Notes: a model not told the origin generated them from the sequence alone. 64,000 nucleotides of DNA from CAVVZJ01 sp963752755 (GCA_963752755.1 CAVVZJ010000003.1:992001-1056000); one strand, 5' to 3'. Counted from the first letter of the stretch, positions 30,759 to 40,319 are shown. Translations and numbers: made by a program.

Positions 30759-32188
30759 ATGCGGCAAACGGCCCTGGCAACGGTGGCGGAATCCGAACTG
30801 CGGTCGGCCCTGTCCGAGCGGCTGGGTGAGGCACGCTTCGGGCTCTGGTTTGGCGACGGTGTCCGCCTGGGGGTCGATGGCGACGCGCTGCGGGTCGGCG
30901 TGCCCAACGGATTCTTCCGCGAGTGGATTCAGGCCCACTTCGCCACGAATCTGATCGAGGCCGCCGAGGCCCTGGCCGGTCGTCCCTTGCGGCTCGACTT
31001 CGCCATCGACGCCGAGGCCGAGCCCCAGCTCGGCGACGTCGTCCCCGAGCCCAAGCCCGAGGCCCGGCCCGCCCCGACTCCGAAGCCGACGGTCAAGCCC
31101 CCCACGCCGCCGACCGACCGACCCCGCGCCGCCGCAGGTCACGGCCCGGGCCGAACCTTCAAGCGGCTGGAGGACTTCATCGTCGGCCCGAACAGCCGCC
31201 TGGCCCATGCGGCGGCCGTCGAGATGGCCCGCTCGGCGGGCTCGGCGTTCAACCCGCTGGTGATCCACGGCGCGATTGGGTTGGGCAAGACGCACCTGCT
31301 CGAAGGGATCGCCGCCGCCCTGCGGTCGCAGCATCCGGGGCTGAACGTCGTCTCGATCACGGCCGAGGCGTTCACCAATGGCTTCCTCGACGCCCTGCGG
31401 ACCGGCGGCCTGCCCGCCTTCCGGGCCAGGTACCGCAACGCCGGCGCCTTGATCGTCGATGACGTTCACTTCATCGCCGCCAAGCGGGCGACTCAGGACG
31501 AGTTTCTGCACACCTTCAACGCTTTGGTCGCCGCGGGCGCCCCGATCGTGCTGGCCGCCGACCTCCACCCGCGCCTGATCGCCAAGCTGACCGACGAGCT
31601 GGCCACCCGGTTTCTCGCCGGCATGGTCGTGAAGGTGGAGGCCCCCGACCCGATCACCCGACGGGCGATCCTCCAGGCCAAGGCGTCGAGCCGGGGCGTG
31701 GCCTTGCCCGAGCCGGTGGTCGCCTACGTCGCCGAGCACCTGCGGGGCAGCGTCCGCGAGCTGGAAGGGGCCCTGAACAGCCTGATCGCCCACGCCACCC
31801 TCACGGGCAAGCGTCTCGACCTCAACCTCGCCCGCGCCGCGCTCCGGGACACGATCCGCCACACCGCCCAGGCGATCGCCCTGAAGGACGTCGAGCGCGC
31901 CGTCTGCTCGCTGTTCGGTCTCGACGCCGAGGCCCTCCGTTCCGACAGCCGGGTCCGGGCCGTTTCTCAACCCCGGGTGCCTCGCCATGTACCTCGCCCG
32001 CAAGCACACCGGGGCCGCCTACAGCGAGATCGGCCGCTTCTTCGGCGGTCGCAACCATTCGACGGTCATCGCCGCCGAGAAGAAGGTCGCCGGCTGGCTC
32101 CGGGAAGAACAGCGCTGCGGCTTGCTTGCCGGCTTCGAGACGATGGCCGACATCCTGGCCGCTTTCGAAGCGCTCGCTCGGGTCGTGA
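30759..32188 (+). CDS. dnaA: Chromosomal replication initiator protein DnaA (frameshifted)
   Basis: AAA+ initiator that binds DnaA boxes and opens oriC. The ATG at 30759 gives domain I (LRSALSERLGEARFGLWFGD, VPNGFFREWIQAHFATNLIE), then a Pro-rich linker. Domain III has Walker A 'IHGAIGLGKTHLLEGIAAA', Walker B 'AGALIVDDVHFIAAK' and 'SVRELEGALNSLIAHA'. An extra T near 31978 shifts the frame. The next frame has domain IV with the signature 'KHTGAAYSEIGRFFGGRNHS' and 'TVIAAEKKVAGWL'. The end is uncertain: that frame stays open to 32520 and overlaps the next gene, while one missing base near 32170 would end it at 32188 as '...SLGS'. The frame upstream of 30759 is open to 30411 but unlike protein. 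An essential gene, which argues for a sequence error. Confidence 0.9.
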
Positions 32189-32344
32189 GGTCGCGATCAT
32201 CGAGCCGCCGGCATCGCCCATCTTCCAACGCGACGCTTCGGTCTCTGGTCCGACGGCCGGCCGACCGGTTAAGCTGGAGATCGAGCCGCTGGATCGACCC
32301 GGGCCCGGCCCGGAATCGTCCGTCGCGACGCGGAGCCGACCGCC

Positions 32345-33016
32345 ATGCACTACATCGCCGAAGACCCCTGGCCGCTCGGGATTGCGCTGTTGACCGTGGG
32401 GATCGTCTCCCTGGGGGCCTTGAAGGTCACCGGGCGGGGGAAGTTCTTGATCTGGGGACTGGCGGGGCTCAGCCTGGCGGCCTTGCTGTTCGTCGTCGAG
32501 GCCCTCTGGGTGACGGATGACGAGCGGATCGAGGGCGTCGTGCTGGACATCGCCGATGCCGCTGGCGAGGGCGACATCGATCGCGTGATGAGCCACCTGG
32601 CGCCCGACCTGTTGCTCGAACAGGGGGGCGACACCCTCAGCCAGTCGCAGACCCGGGGCCTGGCCTCCCGCCTGATCTCGGGCGCCGCGGCGCTGGTCGG
32701 CCGGGGGGGCGCTGCTCATGCCTTGATCCGGAGTGCCCTCTCGGAGACCCGGTTCGACTTCCTCCGCGTCGGCCACATCGACGCCCACGCCAACCGCCTG
32801 AGCCGCCTCGGCACGGCCGAGTTCCGCGCCTATGCGTCCGGCAGCATCCAGGCTTCCGTCGCCCAGCTCAACTTCGCCACCGACGCCAGCGGCACCGACT
32901 GGTCGTTCGGCTTCCGCGAGGTCGAGCCCGGTGTCTGGAAGGTGACCCGCATCACCGCCGTCCGCCTCCCGCGGGGCGCCAGTCTCTCCATGTTCGGCGG
33001 AGGCGGCCGGCGGTAG
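32345..33016 (+). CDS. Membrane-anchored protein of unknown function with an NTF2/SnoaL-like soluble part
   Basis: 223 aa. Two hydrophobic helices at the N-terminus (LGIALLTVGIVSLGALKV and LIWGLAGLSLAALLFVVEAL). A soluble domain follows that starts 'ERIEGVVLDIADAAGEGDID' and has the alternating helix/strand look of SnoaL/NTF2-like folds ('RVMSHLAPDLLLEQGGDTLS', 'EFRAYASGSIQASVAQLNF', 'WSFGFREVEPGVWKVTRI'). The fold assignment is inference from pattern. A variable Gly/Arg tail ends the protein. It lies about 85 bp ahead of the ABM-like gene on the same strand. Confidence 0.6.
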   Translation: MHYIAEDPWPLGIALLTVGIVSLGALKVTGRGKFLIWGLAGLSLAALLFVVEALWVTDDERIEGVVLDIADAAGEGDIDRVMSHLAPDLLLEQGGDTLSQSQTRGLASRLISGAAALVGRGGAAHALIRSALSETRFDFLRVGHIDAHANRLSRLGTAEFRAYASGSIQASVAQLNFATDASGTDWSFGFREVEPGVWKVTRITAVRLPRGASLSMFGGGGRR

Positions 33017-33100
33017 GCCGTGGAAGAGGCGTCGGGGCCGATGCTTCTCGGCGACCGGACGAACCCGACGCCCCAGAGCGACATCGAGGGGAACTCCGCG

Positions 33101-33799
33101 ATGACCCGCACGTCCAGCAACCCACCCGTCGTCAATCGCCCTGATGTCGAGGTCGTCGTGGTCAGCCGCTGGACCGGGGCCGGCCCCGGACGCCAGCGGG
33201 CCGTGGCGGAAGCGATCCTTGCGGAGTGGGAACGCGAGCCCTGGCCGCCAGCCCTCGACTCGCTCAACGCCTTGCTGAGCACGGATGGTCAGACCGTGCT
33301 GACCTACGCCCAGTGGACCGGCGACGCGGCCCGCCGCGAATTCGAGCCGAGCGCGCCCCCTTCGCTGGTCCCCGGAATCGACGACGCCAGGGCGGGCCTC
33401 GAGCGTTCCGGACCGGTGAGCTATCGGCTGTACCGCAGCACCGTTCCGGACGGCTCGGAGCGAAGGCCCGGTTGCATCGTTATCGTCGATATCGAGGCGG
33501 AAGGCCCCGAGCGGGCCCGGCAGTGGGTGGATTTCATGTTCGACGACGTGGGGGTCAACGCCCGGTCGCACCCCGGCCTCATCTCCGCTCACTTCCACAT
33601 CAGCACCGACGGCACCTGGGTGCTCAATTACGCCGAGTGGACCGACGAGGCGGCCCACCAGGCGCTGATCGCGGCCGACCGACCGACCGAGGTGATGGCC
33701 CGAATCCACGAGGGCGTGCCCGGGGTGCGGCCCGTCGGATTCCGGCGATACGTCTTCCACCGAAGTCTCCTTTGTCCCGAGCCATCGAACGGGGCCTGA
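33101..33799 (+). CDS. Protein with two antibiotic-biosynthesis-monooxygenase (ABM)-like domains
   Basis: About 232 aa from the ATG at 33101. Two copies of a dimeric alpha/beta-barrel (ABM) unit are visible. Copy one: 'VEVVVVSRWTGAGPGRQRAV', then 'LNALLSTDGQTVLTYAQWTG'. Copy two: 'CIVIVDIEAEGPERARQWVD', then 'GLISAHFHISTDGTWVLNYA' and 'EWTDEAAHQALIAADRP'. The pattern 'S.DGT.V.NYA.W....A' is the ABM hallmark. Fused tandem copies act as a pseudo-dimer. Substrate unknown; many homologues come from natural-product clusters but no such cluster is here. Confidence 0.75.
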   Translation: MTRTSSNPPVVNRPDVEVVVVSRWTGAGPGRQRAVAEAILAEWEREPWPPALDSLNALLSTDGQTVLTYAQWTGDAARREFEPSAPPSLVPGIDDARAGLERSGPVSYRLYRSTVPDGSERRPGCIVIVDIEAEGPERARQWVDFMFDDVGVNARSHPGLISAHFHISTDGTWVLNYAEWTDEAAHQALIAADRPTEVMARIHEGVPGVRPVGFRRYVFHRSLLCPEPSNGA

Positions 33800-33818
33800 C
33801 GGACCATGCGGCTGGAGG

Positions 33819-35528
33819 TCACTGCACCAGCGGCAGGACAGCGACCATGGTGGCGGAAATCAAGGCGACCTCGATACCAGTGATCATCTGTCGTTTCCAA
33901 CGTGGTAGAGCCGCACGCCGCATGGCGAACGAGACCGCCACCGGGAACCCGATCAACACCGGGTAGAAGCCGAGAGCAACCAGGGATTCCGTCCAGCCCC
34001 GCGCCGAGGGCCCGAGTAGGGTGCCGCGAGCGGCCGCCCCGAGCAAGGCGACGCCGAGAATCTGGGCCGCTACGAGCATCCGCAGCACCATCGCGAGAAA
34101 TCGCATGAGGACCGGCAGAACGCCACGCACCGCGATCGACGGCTTACTGCCTGCTGCCCTCTGTCTACTTCTTTGCGCCCCCTTCTTGTTCGCTGCGGGC
34201 GCCTTCGGCTGTGGTGCTCCGGCGGCGGCCTTGGGCGGGGCGGCACCGGCGGCGCCGGCCTTGGGCGGGGCGGCACCGGCCTGGAGGGCGGCGGCGGGGT
34301 TGAAGTAGCCGCTGTCGGCGACCAGGTTGATCCCGGCATACTTGACGGGAGCGAGCAGGTAGCGAGGCTCCCACGCGACGGTCCGGAACTTCACCGGGTC
34401 ATTCAGGAACTTCTCGATCGCCGTGGGCACCTTGGGGAAGAACGAGAGCAGTTTCAGGCCGTGCAGGGCCGAGTCAAAATAGGCGACCTTGCTGAGCCGG
34501 TGGCGTTCGACGATCGGCTGGGCGTCGCGAACCGGCTGGATCGACTTCTGGTCGCGGTCGCCCGAGATCAGCATGATCGGGAACCGGGGGGCGATCCGGG
34601 GCAAGATCCGGGCGAGGGCCAGGCCGCGGGCGTCGGCCTCGGGGGAGACCAGCACGAGGGCGCCGATGTCGCTGATCCGCCCTTCGCTGCTGACTCCGCC
34701 GCCGGGCGTCGCGGCCCAGGCGGCGGCGAGGTTGCCGGCGTCGCCGAGGGCCACGATCCCGAACTTGCCCAGGTTCAGCTCGCCGCGGTTGTGGCGATCG
34801 ACGAGGAACAGGTAGGCCGCCTGCAAGTCGGCCACCATCGTCAGCCACTCCGAATCGGTCACGTCGTGACGCGGATTGGCGCCGTGGCCGCGGAGGTCCA
34901 TCAGGAGCACGGCGAAGCCCTGCTTCTGCAGGTACTGGGCAAACCCGGCCTTCTTCAATTCCTCGATCGGCTCCTCGAAGTCGTGCGAGGACCGGCCCTG
35001 TCCCGTCTCGTGCAGCATCAACACGACCGGCGCCTCGAACGGCTTCTCGGCCGGGTAATACTTCACCGCCAGGGGAATTGTGCCGCTGAGGATCTTCAAC
35101 TCATAGTGAAAGGGCCACTTCGGGAACCCTGGCGCCTGTCCCGCCTGCGGCTGCCCCGGCGCGTTCGCGTTCGCCGCCCCCTTGGCCGGGGCCTGACCGG
35201 CTTGCTTCGCCTGCGGCTGCCCTGGCGCCGCCGGACCGGGTGCCGCGGCTCCGGGCTGGCCGGCGCGACCGAGCGGGTCGAGCCGACCCATCTTGTCCTT
35301 CGGCGGGTCCTGACGCGGCAGTCTCAGGCCGCCCTTGGCCTTCTCCTTCCCCTCGGCGTCGGCGTCGGCCTTGGCGTCGGCCTTGGCCTTGCCGTCGGCC
35401 TGCGGCTTCGCCGGCGGCCTGGGCTCGGGCTCCTGCCAGGGTCCCGCGGTGGCGAGGCCGAGCCCGACCGTCCCCAGGGTCATGGCCCCCAGTACCCACC
35501 ATGTCCAGCGCCGTTGCCCGTCGCGCAT
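33819..35528 (-). CDS. Exported alpha/beta-hydrolase-like protein with Asp at the nucleophile site, followed by a membrane tail
   Basis: 569-aa frame. Signal-like start (RRWTWWVLGAMTLGTVGLGL), a long Lys/Ala/Pro-rich linker (residues 30-130), then an alpha/beta-hydrolase core: 'APVVLMLHETGQGRSSHDFE', 'FAVLLMDLRGHGANPRHDV', 'LGKFGIVALGDAGNLAAAWA', 'FPIMLISGDRDQKSIQPV' and a His in 'DSALHGLKLLSFF'. The usual GxSxG is 'LGDAG', so Ser is replaced by Asp; this may be an Asp-nucleophile enzyme or an inactive one. After an Ala/Pro/Gly tract the frame runs into three hydrophobic helices (residues about 475-569). The neighbouring frame stops at 34165 with '...GGAKK', so the hydrolase may end there and the 95-aa membrane part (ATG at 34106) may be a separate gene. 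Confidence 0.7.
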   Translation of the reverse strand: MRDGQRRWTWWVLGAMTLGTVGLGLATAGPWQEPEPRPPAKPQADGKAKADAKADADAEGKEKAKGGLRLPRQDPPKDKMGRLDPLGRAGQPGAAAPGPAAPGQPQAKQAGQAPAKGAANANAPGQPQAGQAPGFPKWPFHYELKILSGTIPLAVKYYPAEKPFEAPVVLMLHETGQGRSSHDFEEPIEELKKAGFAQYLQKQGFAVLLMDLRGHGANPRHDVTDSEWLTMVADLQAAYLFLVDRHNRGELNLGKFGIVALGDAGNLAAAWAATPGGGVSSEGRISDIGALVLVSPEADARGLALARILPRIAPRFPIMLISGDRDQKSIQPVRDAQPIVERHRLSKVAYFDSALHGLKLLSFFPKVPTAIEKFLNDPVKFRTVAWEPRYLLAPVKYAGINLVADSGYFNPAAALQAGAAPPKAGAAGAAPPKAAAGAPQPKAPAANKKGAQRSRQRAAGSKPSIAVRGVLPVLMRFLAMVLRMLVAAQILGVALLGAAARGTLLGPSARGWTESLVALGFYPVLIGFPVAVSFAMRRAALPRWKRQMITGIEVALISATMVAVLPLVQ

Positions 35529-35675
35529 CGTCGATTCCTCCCCGTGGGTTGGGATTCGATCCCGCCGGCCGCGCGGCGCCCGACCGACTCATCGTCTCAC
35601 TTCAACTCTAAAGCCCGTTTCGCCCTCCGACAAGCGCACCCGCCCCCCTTTCCCCCTCCCGGCCCGCGCGTCGGG

Positions 35676-35693
35676 GTGGCTGGGGCGGAGTCC
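35676..35693 (+). repeat. Solo half-arm of palindrome family A
   Basis: An 18-bp exact match to the inner arm of the 13192-13264 palindrome (GTGGCTGGGGCGGAGTCC) with no inverted partner nearby. It sits between the hydrolase-like gene and the gene at 36983-35744 and is probably a decayed copy. Confidence 0.6.
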
Positions 35694-35743
35694 GTGTCAG
35701 GCATCGTGGCCATCGCGAAGCGCGAATCCAGGCGTCGAGGCTC

Positions 35744-36983
35744 TCAGCTCCCTGGCTCCGCCCACACTCCTCCGCGTTCGGCCCCGGGCGTCCCGGGGGG
35801 CGCCTGGGCGGGAGCGTCGTTCTCGTGCCGTCCCGCGTCCGCCCGTCGCTCGTCCGACGCCTCGGCGCCTCCCCCGCGACGCGCCGGGGACGCCGGGGGT
35901 GAGCCGGAATCGTCCGCGGAAGTAATGCTTTCTTCGGGAGTTGCGACGCAATCTTTCCCATCTTGACGTTCGTTCGGCGCGGCGTCCTCGTGGGGCGTGG
36001 TGTCGCGACGGGCGCGGTGGAAGTCGGCGAGGTGGCGGTGAAGCTCCAGGGCGTTGGCCGACTCGTAGCGGCGGGCCAGGGAGGCGTCGGGGCTGGGGTC
36101 GAAGGTGCGGGCCAGGGCGCAGGCGGCTTCCAGGGCGGGGGCGTCGTGTTCGTCCCACAAGTCTGCGCGCAGTTCGCGCAGCCGGGTCTGCTCCAGGCGC
36201 ACGAACGCCAGCAAGGTCTGTCGGCCCGTCTCGCGCGGGCCCAGGTGGGGGCGTTGCGCGGCGGCGCGGGCGTCGGGGTCGAGGGCCTTGGTGTCGAGGC
36301 CGAGGAAGGCATCGACCTCGGTCGGATCAGGCGCCTTGTCGGCGGCGAGGCTGGCTCGATAAAGCTGGGCGACGACGGGATGACCGGGCGGGATGCGCAG
36401 GGGGTCGAGGCCGATGAGTCGCAGGGCCTGGAAGAATTCCGGCCGCGACCAGTAGCCGCCGGGGACCGCGAGGTCGCGGGCCAGGTCGTCGAGTCGGGCG
36501 ATCAGCCAGTCGCAGCCGAGGGCCGAGCGGAGCAGCTTCGCATGGGTCTTCTCAGGCTGGTCGTCGAGCCGGGCGCCGGTGCGACGGGCCCAGGCCCGCT
36601 GGCGTCGGAACCAGGCGCGTTCGGCCTGGGCGGTGTTCGGCTTCGAGGGCGAGGTTCTCGCGTTCGACGCAGCGGTCGAGCCGGACGGAGGCGGTGGCGG
36701 CTCGGGCGACGAGCCAGCGCTGGAGGGGGTCGGCGGGTTTCATGGCGTCGGTCCATTCGGCGACGCGTTCGGCGATCTTCGCGCGCTGGTCGGGGGGTTC
36801 GACGACCTGGCAGCGGAGGCCATGCTTGACGGCGTTGGCACGGCTTTTGGCCTTGCCGGCGACGGTCTTGGGTCCGGTGGGGCGTGACCTGGGCGTGCTG
36901 GGCAGGCCGAGGGCGGCGAGGACGGCGGGGTCGAGGGGGTCGCACGGCTGGGGGGTGGCGTCGTCGTTCGGTGGCGTCGTCAT
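35744..36983 (-). CDS. Planctomycete 'GPKT..GK..S..NA.KHGL' protein of unknown function (one frameshift)
   Basis: Cytosolic protein of a widespread, unnamed planctomycete/acidobacterial group marked by an N-terminal 'RPTGPKTVAGKAKSRANAVK' box followed by 'HGL'. I recognise the box but no function. From the ATG at 36983 the frame breaks near 36640 after 'RENLALEAEH'. The next minus frame continues 'AERAWFRRQRAWARRTGARL', 'WSRPEFFQALRLIGLDPLRI' and 'LLAFVRLEQTRLRELRADLW', then a disordered acidic/Pro-rich tail to 35744. Joined length is about 410 aa. Helical throughout. Genes with this box are often near transposase genes in planctomycetes (my recollection), though none is adjacent here. Confidence 0.65.
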
Positions 36984-37420
36984 GGCGGAGGCCCTCGGCA
37001 TCAAGGGGGTCGCTCGGAGTCGGTCGGCGGACAGGGGCGCGGCGGACGTTGACGCGTCCATTCACTTCTTTACTTTCGAAAAAAGGATGAGCGGCTATCG
37101 CCTTTTCTCGGAATTATTCTCAAGTCGCGTGCCGCGACGACCGGGCTCGGCCCTGAGGGGCTGCGGTCTCGACCGGTTCCCAGCCCCTCGACCTCAGAAT
37201 CCCGATCGCCCTCGCCGCGCCGCGGGCGATCGCCGGCCCCGGCGTTCGGCAGCGGCGTCGGCATCCTCGGGCGCGTCGGAGATCGCCCGATCCCCAGCCC
37301 CACCTCTTGCGTCTCCGACCCCGGCGCGGCATCCTCATTTCTGGATACCGCGCCCGGAGCATCGACGACTCAACCCGGCCGTGAGGCAGGTCGTCGGTGC
37401 GGCAACAAGTGGAGGTTAGC
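36984..37420. other. Intergenic region with one copy of a flanking direct repeat
   Basis: 437 bp. Holds the left copy of a 59-bp imperfect direct repeat (37303-37361) whose other copy lies beyond the next gene at 38482-38540. A ribosome site (GGAGG) ends the region before the ATG at 37421. No other gene supported. Confidence 0.45.
37303..37361 (+). repeat. Left copy of a 59-bp imperfect direct repeat
   Basis: Begins CCTCTTGCG and contains the core CTGGATNCCGCGCCCGG. By eye about 47 of 59 positions match the copy at 38482-38540. The pair brackets the low-GC membrane-protein gene. Confidence 0.6.
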
Positions 37421-38296
37421 ATGGCTCATGACACTGCGATGAATGATCTCCATTTGTTCCAGATTCATGAGAGATTAAAGGGGCTCGCCAAGACGATTCG
37501 GAATATCGATGACATGGTGGGCGGCCTAAGATCCAACACACAAATCAACTGGTACCGTTGGATTCTTATCATTGTGTTTTCCGTAAGCCTGGTATTTCTG
37601 GTGCGTTTCGCCATTCTACACACGACCAGCAACGACTCAGGGTTGGCGATCATCTTGTTCGGGGTTGCGATCCAGGCGGTCACTCTTCTGATCGCAGTCT
37701 CATTGCTCCTGGTCAGGCAGGACGTGTTGAGCGATGAGGACCGACTCAACCTGGGTAAAATCGCTGAGGAATTGAATTCAACGGAAACAAGGCTCAAGGA
37801 TGTGGAGAGCACGATCCGTGATCCATCCCCTGGCACGGAGGGCCTGGAGGTCGAAAGATTTGGGATCGTCGATCAAGAACTGCTCAAGATCGAGTCCAGC
37901 GTCAAGCGGCTGGAATTCATCTCAAGGGGCTGGAAGATTACCTTGTATCGCGCCCTCTTCGGAATGATCTTCGCGGTGACTTCCCTGGTGTCCTCGGCTC
38001 TGCCGACTTTCATGCCTCCTGCCGCCGATGCTGGAGGTGTGAACGATCTCAGGGACAACGGTGCTTTCCCTGAGCCGGGTGTTGGTACCACCAAGCCGAC
38101 GGACAATTCGGCCCACATCACAAACTTTTATCTAAGTTTTGCCGTCATCAGCTGCGCGTGCGCGGCGGCTTCGTTCGCGATGCTCGGTCGGCGGAGAACC
38201 GACGAGCAGAAGTTCCTGGGCGATTTCATGCAGGTCAACGGCACGCTTCGTGCGATCACGGAAACCGTCAGTCACGCCGCCAGGCTGAAGCAATGA
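37421..38296 (+). CDS. Low-GC membrane protein of unknown function
   Basis: About 291 aa from the ATG at 37421 (GGAGG 7 nt upstream). A helical head (LFQIHERLKGLAKTIRNIDD), two membrane helices (WILIIVFSVSLVFLVRFAIL and AIILFGVAIQAVTLLIAVSL), a coiled-coil loop (LGKIAEELNSTETRLKDVES, QELLKIESSVKRLEF), and two more helices (ITLYRALFGMIFAVTSLVSS and NFYLSFAVISCACAAASFAM). A short basic tail follows. No family recognised. Its base composition is near 50% GC and its codons are less biased than those of neighbours. It lies between two copies of a 59-bp direct repeat. Together these suggest acquisition; this is inference. Confidence 0.65.
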   Translation: MAHDTAMNDLHLFQIHERLKGLAKTIRNIDDMVGGLRSNTQINWYRWILIIVFSVSLVFLVRFAILHTTSNDSGLAIILFGVAIQAVTLLIAVSLLLVRQDVLSDEDRLNLGKIAEELNSTETRLKDVESTIRDPSPGTEGLEVERFGIVDQELLKIESSVKRLEFISRGWKITLYRALFGMIFAVTSLVSSALPTFMPPAADAGGVNDLRDNGAFPEPGVGTTKPTDNSAHITNFYLSFAVISCACAAASFAMLGRRRTDEQKFLGDFMQVNGTLRAITETVSHAARLKQ

Positions 38297-38720
38297 ATGA
38301 TGGAACGAGTGGCCGGTCCACGCAGACGGGGGCGAGCCACTCAACGCCCGGCCGGCAAAGCGACGTGCCGGGCCGGGGAGGGGAGGGGAGGGGGCCGGGC
38401 GGCGGGGGAAGGCGAAAGGGAACAAGAGGCCAGAAATCATAAAGCCATTGTGCGTTTGATGTCCCAAAATATTGAGACTTGCCTCTTGCGAATCCGCTCC
38501 AGACGCTGCAATCTCATTGCTGGATGCCGCGCCCGGGGCGGATTCAACCGCTTTTCCGGAGGCCGTGCCGGGAGCAGATTCGACACCGGCCGGCCGTGTC
38601 GCGAGGAGATATTTCGGCGGGCCAGTCGTCGTGAGGCGGTGGCGCGAGGAACTGCAGAGATCGCGGAGCGTCCCCATCATCGAACCGGCTGAGGCCGCAG
38701 TGGGTCTGAGGTAAGTCGCC
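38297..38720. other. Intergenic region with G-rich tract and direct repeat
   Basis: 424 bp upstream of the Hsp70-like gene. 38367-38412 is a strand-asymmetric G-rich tract with many GGGG runs that could form a quadruplex. The right copy of the 59-bp direct repeat is at 38482-38540. No gene supported. Confidence 0.4.
38482..38540 (+). repeat. Right copy of a 59-bp imperfect direct repeat
   Basis: Matches 37303-37361 at about 80% by eye, strongest over CTCATTNCTGGATNCCGCGCCCGG. Lies 186 bp after the membrane-protein gene. Confidence 0.6.
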
Positions 38721-40301
38721 GTGACCGAGCGACCGGAACCGGTTGTTGGCATCGACCTGGGGACGACCTTCTCCGTCGTCGCGGCGCTCGATCCGAACGG
38801 TCGGCCCTGGACGATCCCGAACGGCGATGGCGACCTGACGACCGCATCGGTCGTGCTTTTCGATGAGGATGGCCTGATCGTGGGCAAGGAAGCGCGGCGG
38901 CTGGCCCTGCTCGAGCCGGGACGGGTCGCCGATTGCCCCAAGCGGGATATGGGTTTGCGCTACTACCACCGGCCGATCGCGGGTCAGAGAGTCTCGCCGC
39001 AGATGATTTCGGCGGCCATCCTCAAGCGGCTCAAGGCCGACGCCGAGCGTCGGGTCGGTCCGTTCCGGCGGGTGGTGATCACGGTGCCGGCCTACTTCGA
39101 CCACACCCGTCGGGAGGCGACCGACGTAGCGGCCCGGCTGGCTCGCCTGGAGGTCGTCGAGATCCTCAACGAACCGACCGCCGCGGCGCTGGCCTACGGC
39201 TTCCAGGAGGGCTTCCTGGACGGCACCGGAACTCTCGGTGGCCGGAAGACGGTTCGCGAGGGGGTGATGACGGTCGTGGTGTACGACCTGGGCGGCGGGA
39301 CGTTCGACGTCACGGTCATGCAGATCCGCAACCGGCAGTTCCGGACCCTCGTGACCGACGGCGACGTCCGCCTGGGCGGTCGCGACTGGGACCAGCGGAT
39401 CGTCGATTTCGCCGCCGCCCGCTACCTCGCCGAACATCCCGGGGACGACCCGTGCGCCGATCCCGAGACGTTCCAGGCGCTCGTCCAGGCCGCCGAGGAC
39501 GCCAAACGGACCCTGAGCGAGCGGTCGAAGACGCGGCTGGTCTATGCCCACCGGGGCCGCCGGGTCGGGCTGGAGCTGACCCGGGCCGAGTTCGAGGAAA
39601 TGACGGCTGATCTCCTGGAGCGGACCCGGGCCACGACCAGGCTCGTCCTGGACGAGGCGGGCCTGGAGTGGTCGGAAGTGGACCGGCTCTTGCTCTCGGG
39701 CGGCTCGACTCGGATGCCCCAGGTCGCCCGGATGCTCCGCGACCTCTCCGGCCAGGAGCCCGACCGCTCGCTCTCGCCCGACGAGGCCGTGGCGCACGGC
39801 GCGGCCCTCTACCACGGCATTCTCCGAGCCGTCCGGGAAGGCCGAGGCGCCGAGGCGCCGAAGGTGATCAACGTCAACGCGCACAGCCTGGGCCTGGTCA
39901 CGCAGGCCCGGTCGCCCGTCCGGCTCGTCAACTCGATCCTGATCCCGAAGAACACTCCCTTGCCCCACACCGGCAGCCACCGGTTCAAGACGGCCAAGGA
40001 CGGCCAGGCGCGGATCATCCTCCGGATCGTCGAGGGCGAGGCGCTCGATCCGGACGCCTGCATCCCGCTGGGCAAGTTCGTGGTCGAACCGCTCCCCCCC
40101 GGGCTGCCGGCGGGCTCGCCCGTGGAGGTCCGCTACTCGTACGACCGGAGCGGCCGAATCAAGGTCGAAGCGATCGTCGATGTTCCCAAGATCCGGGCCG
40201 GGCTCCGGATCGTCCGCAGGGACTCGACGGTCGATCGCGACGTTGAGGACTGGGCCCTGAACCTCCTGAATCAGGGCGATCGGGACGACGTCAGTGCGTA
40301 A
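38721..40301 (+). CDS. Hsp70 family ATPase (short DnaK-like)
   Basis: 526 aa, shorter than DnaK (about 640). GTG start at 38721 with GAGGT upstream. The nucleotide-binding domain is complete: 'VVGIDLGTTFSVVAALDP', 'RRVVITVPAYFDHTRREATD', 'EILNEPTAAALAYGFQEG', 'TVVVYDLGGGTFDVTVMQI', 'DVRLGGRDWDQRIVDF' and 'RLLLSGGSTRMPQVARML'. A brief beta-rich substrate domain ('LVNSILIPKNTPLPHTGSHR', 'PLGKFVVEPLPPGLPAGSPV') follows, and the alpha-helical lid is largely missing. It is a specialised Hsp70 rather than housekeeping DnaK. A J-like protein gene starts 19 bp after its stop, so the two likely function together. Confidence 0.9.
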   Translation: MTERPEPVVGIDLGTTFSVVAALDPNGRPWTIPNGDGDLTTASVVLFDEDGLIVGKEARRLALLEPGRVADCPKRDMGLRYYHRPIAGQRVSPQMISAAILKRLKADAERRVGPFRRVVITVPAYFDHTRREATDVAARLARLEVVEILNEPTAAALAYGFQEGFLDGTGTLGGRKTVREGVMTVVVYDLGGGTFDVTVMQIRNRQFRTLVTDGDVRLGGRDWDQRIVDFAAARYLAEHPGDDPCADPETFQALVQAAEDAKRTLSERSKTRLVYAHRGRRVGLELTRAEFEEMTADLLERTRATTRLVLDEAGLEWSEVDRLLLSGGSTRMPQVARMLRDLSGQEPDRSLSPDEAVAHGAALYHGILRAVREGRGAEAPKVINVNAHSLGLVTQARSPVRLVNSILIPKNTPLPHTGSHRFKTAKDGQARIILRIVEGEALDPDACIPLGKFVVEPLPPGLPAGSPVEVRYSYDRSGRIKVEAIVDVPKIRAGLRIVRRDSTVDRDVEDWALNLLNQGDRDDVSA

Positions 40302-40319
40302 CCCGCCGGAGGCGCTATC

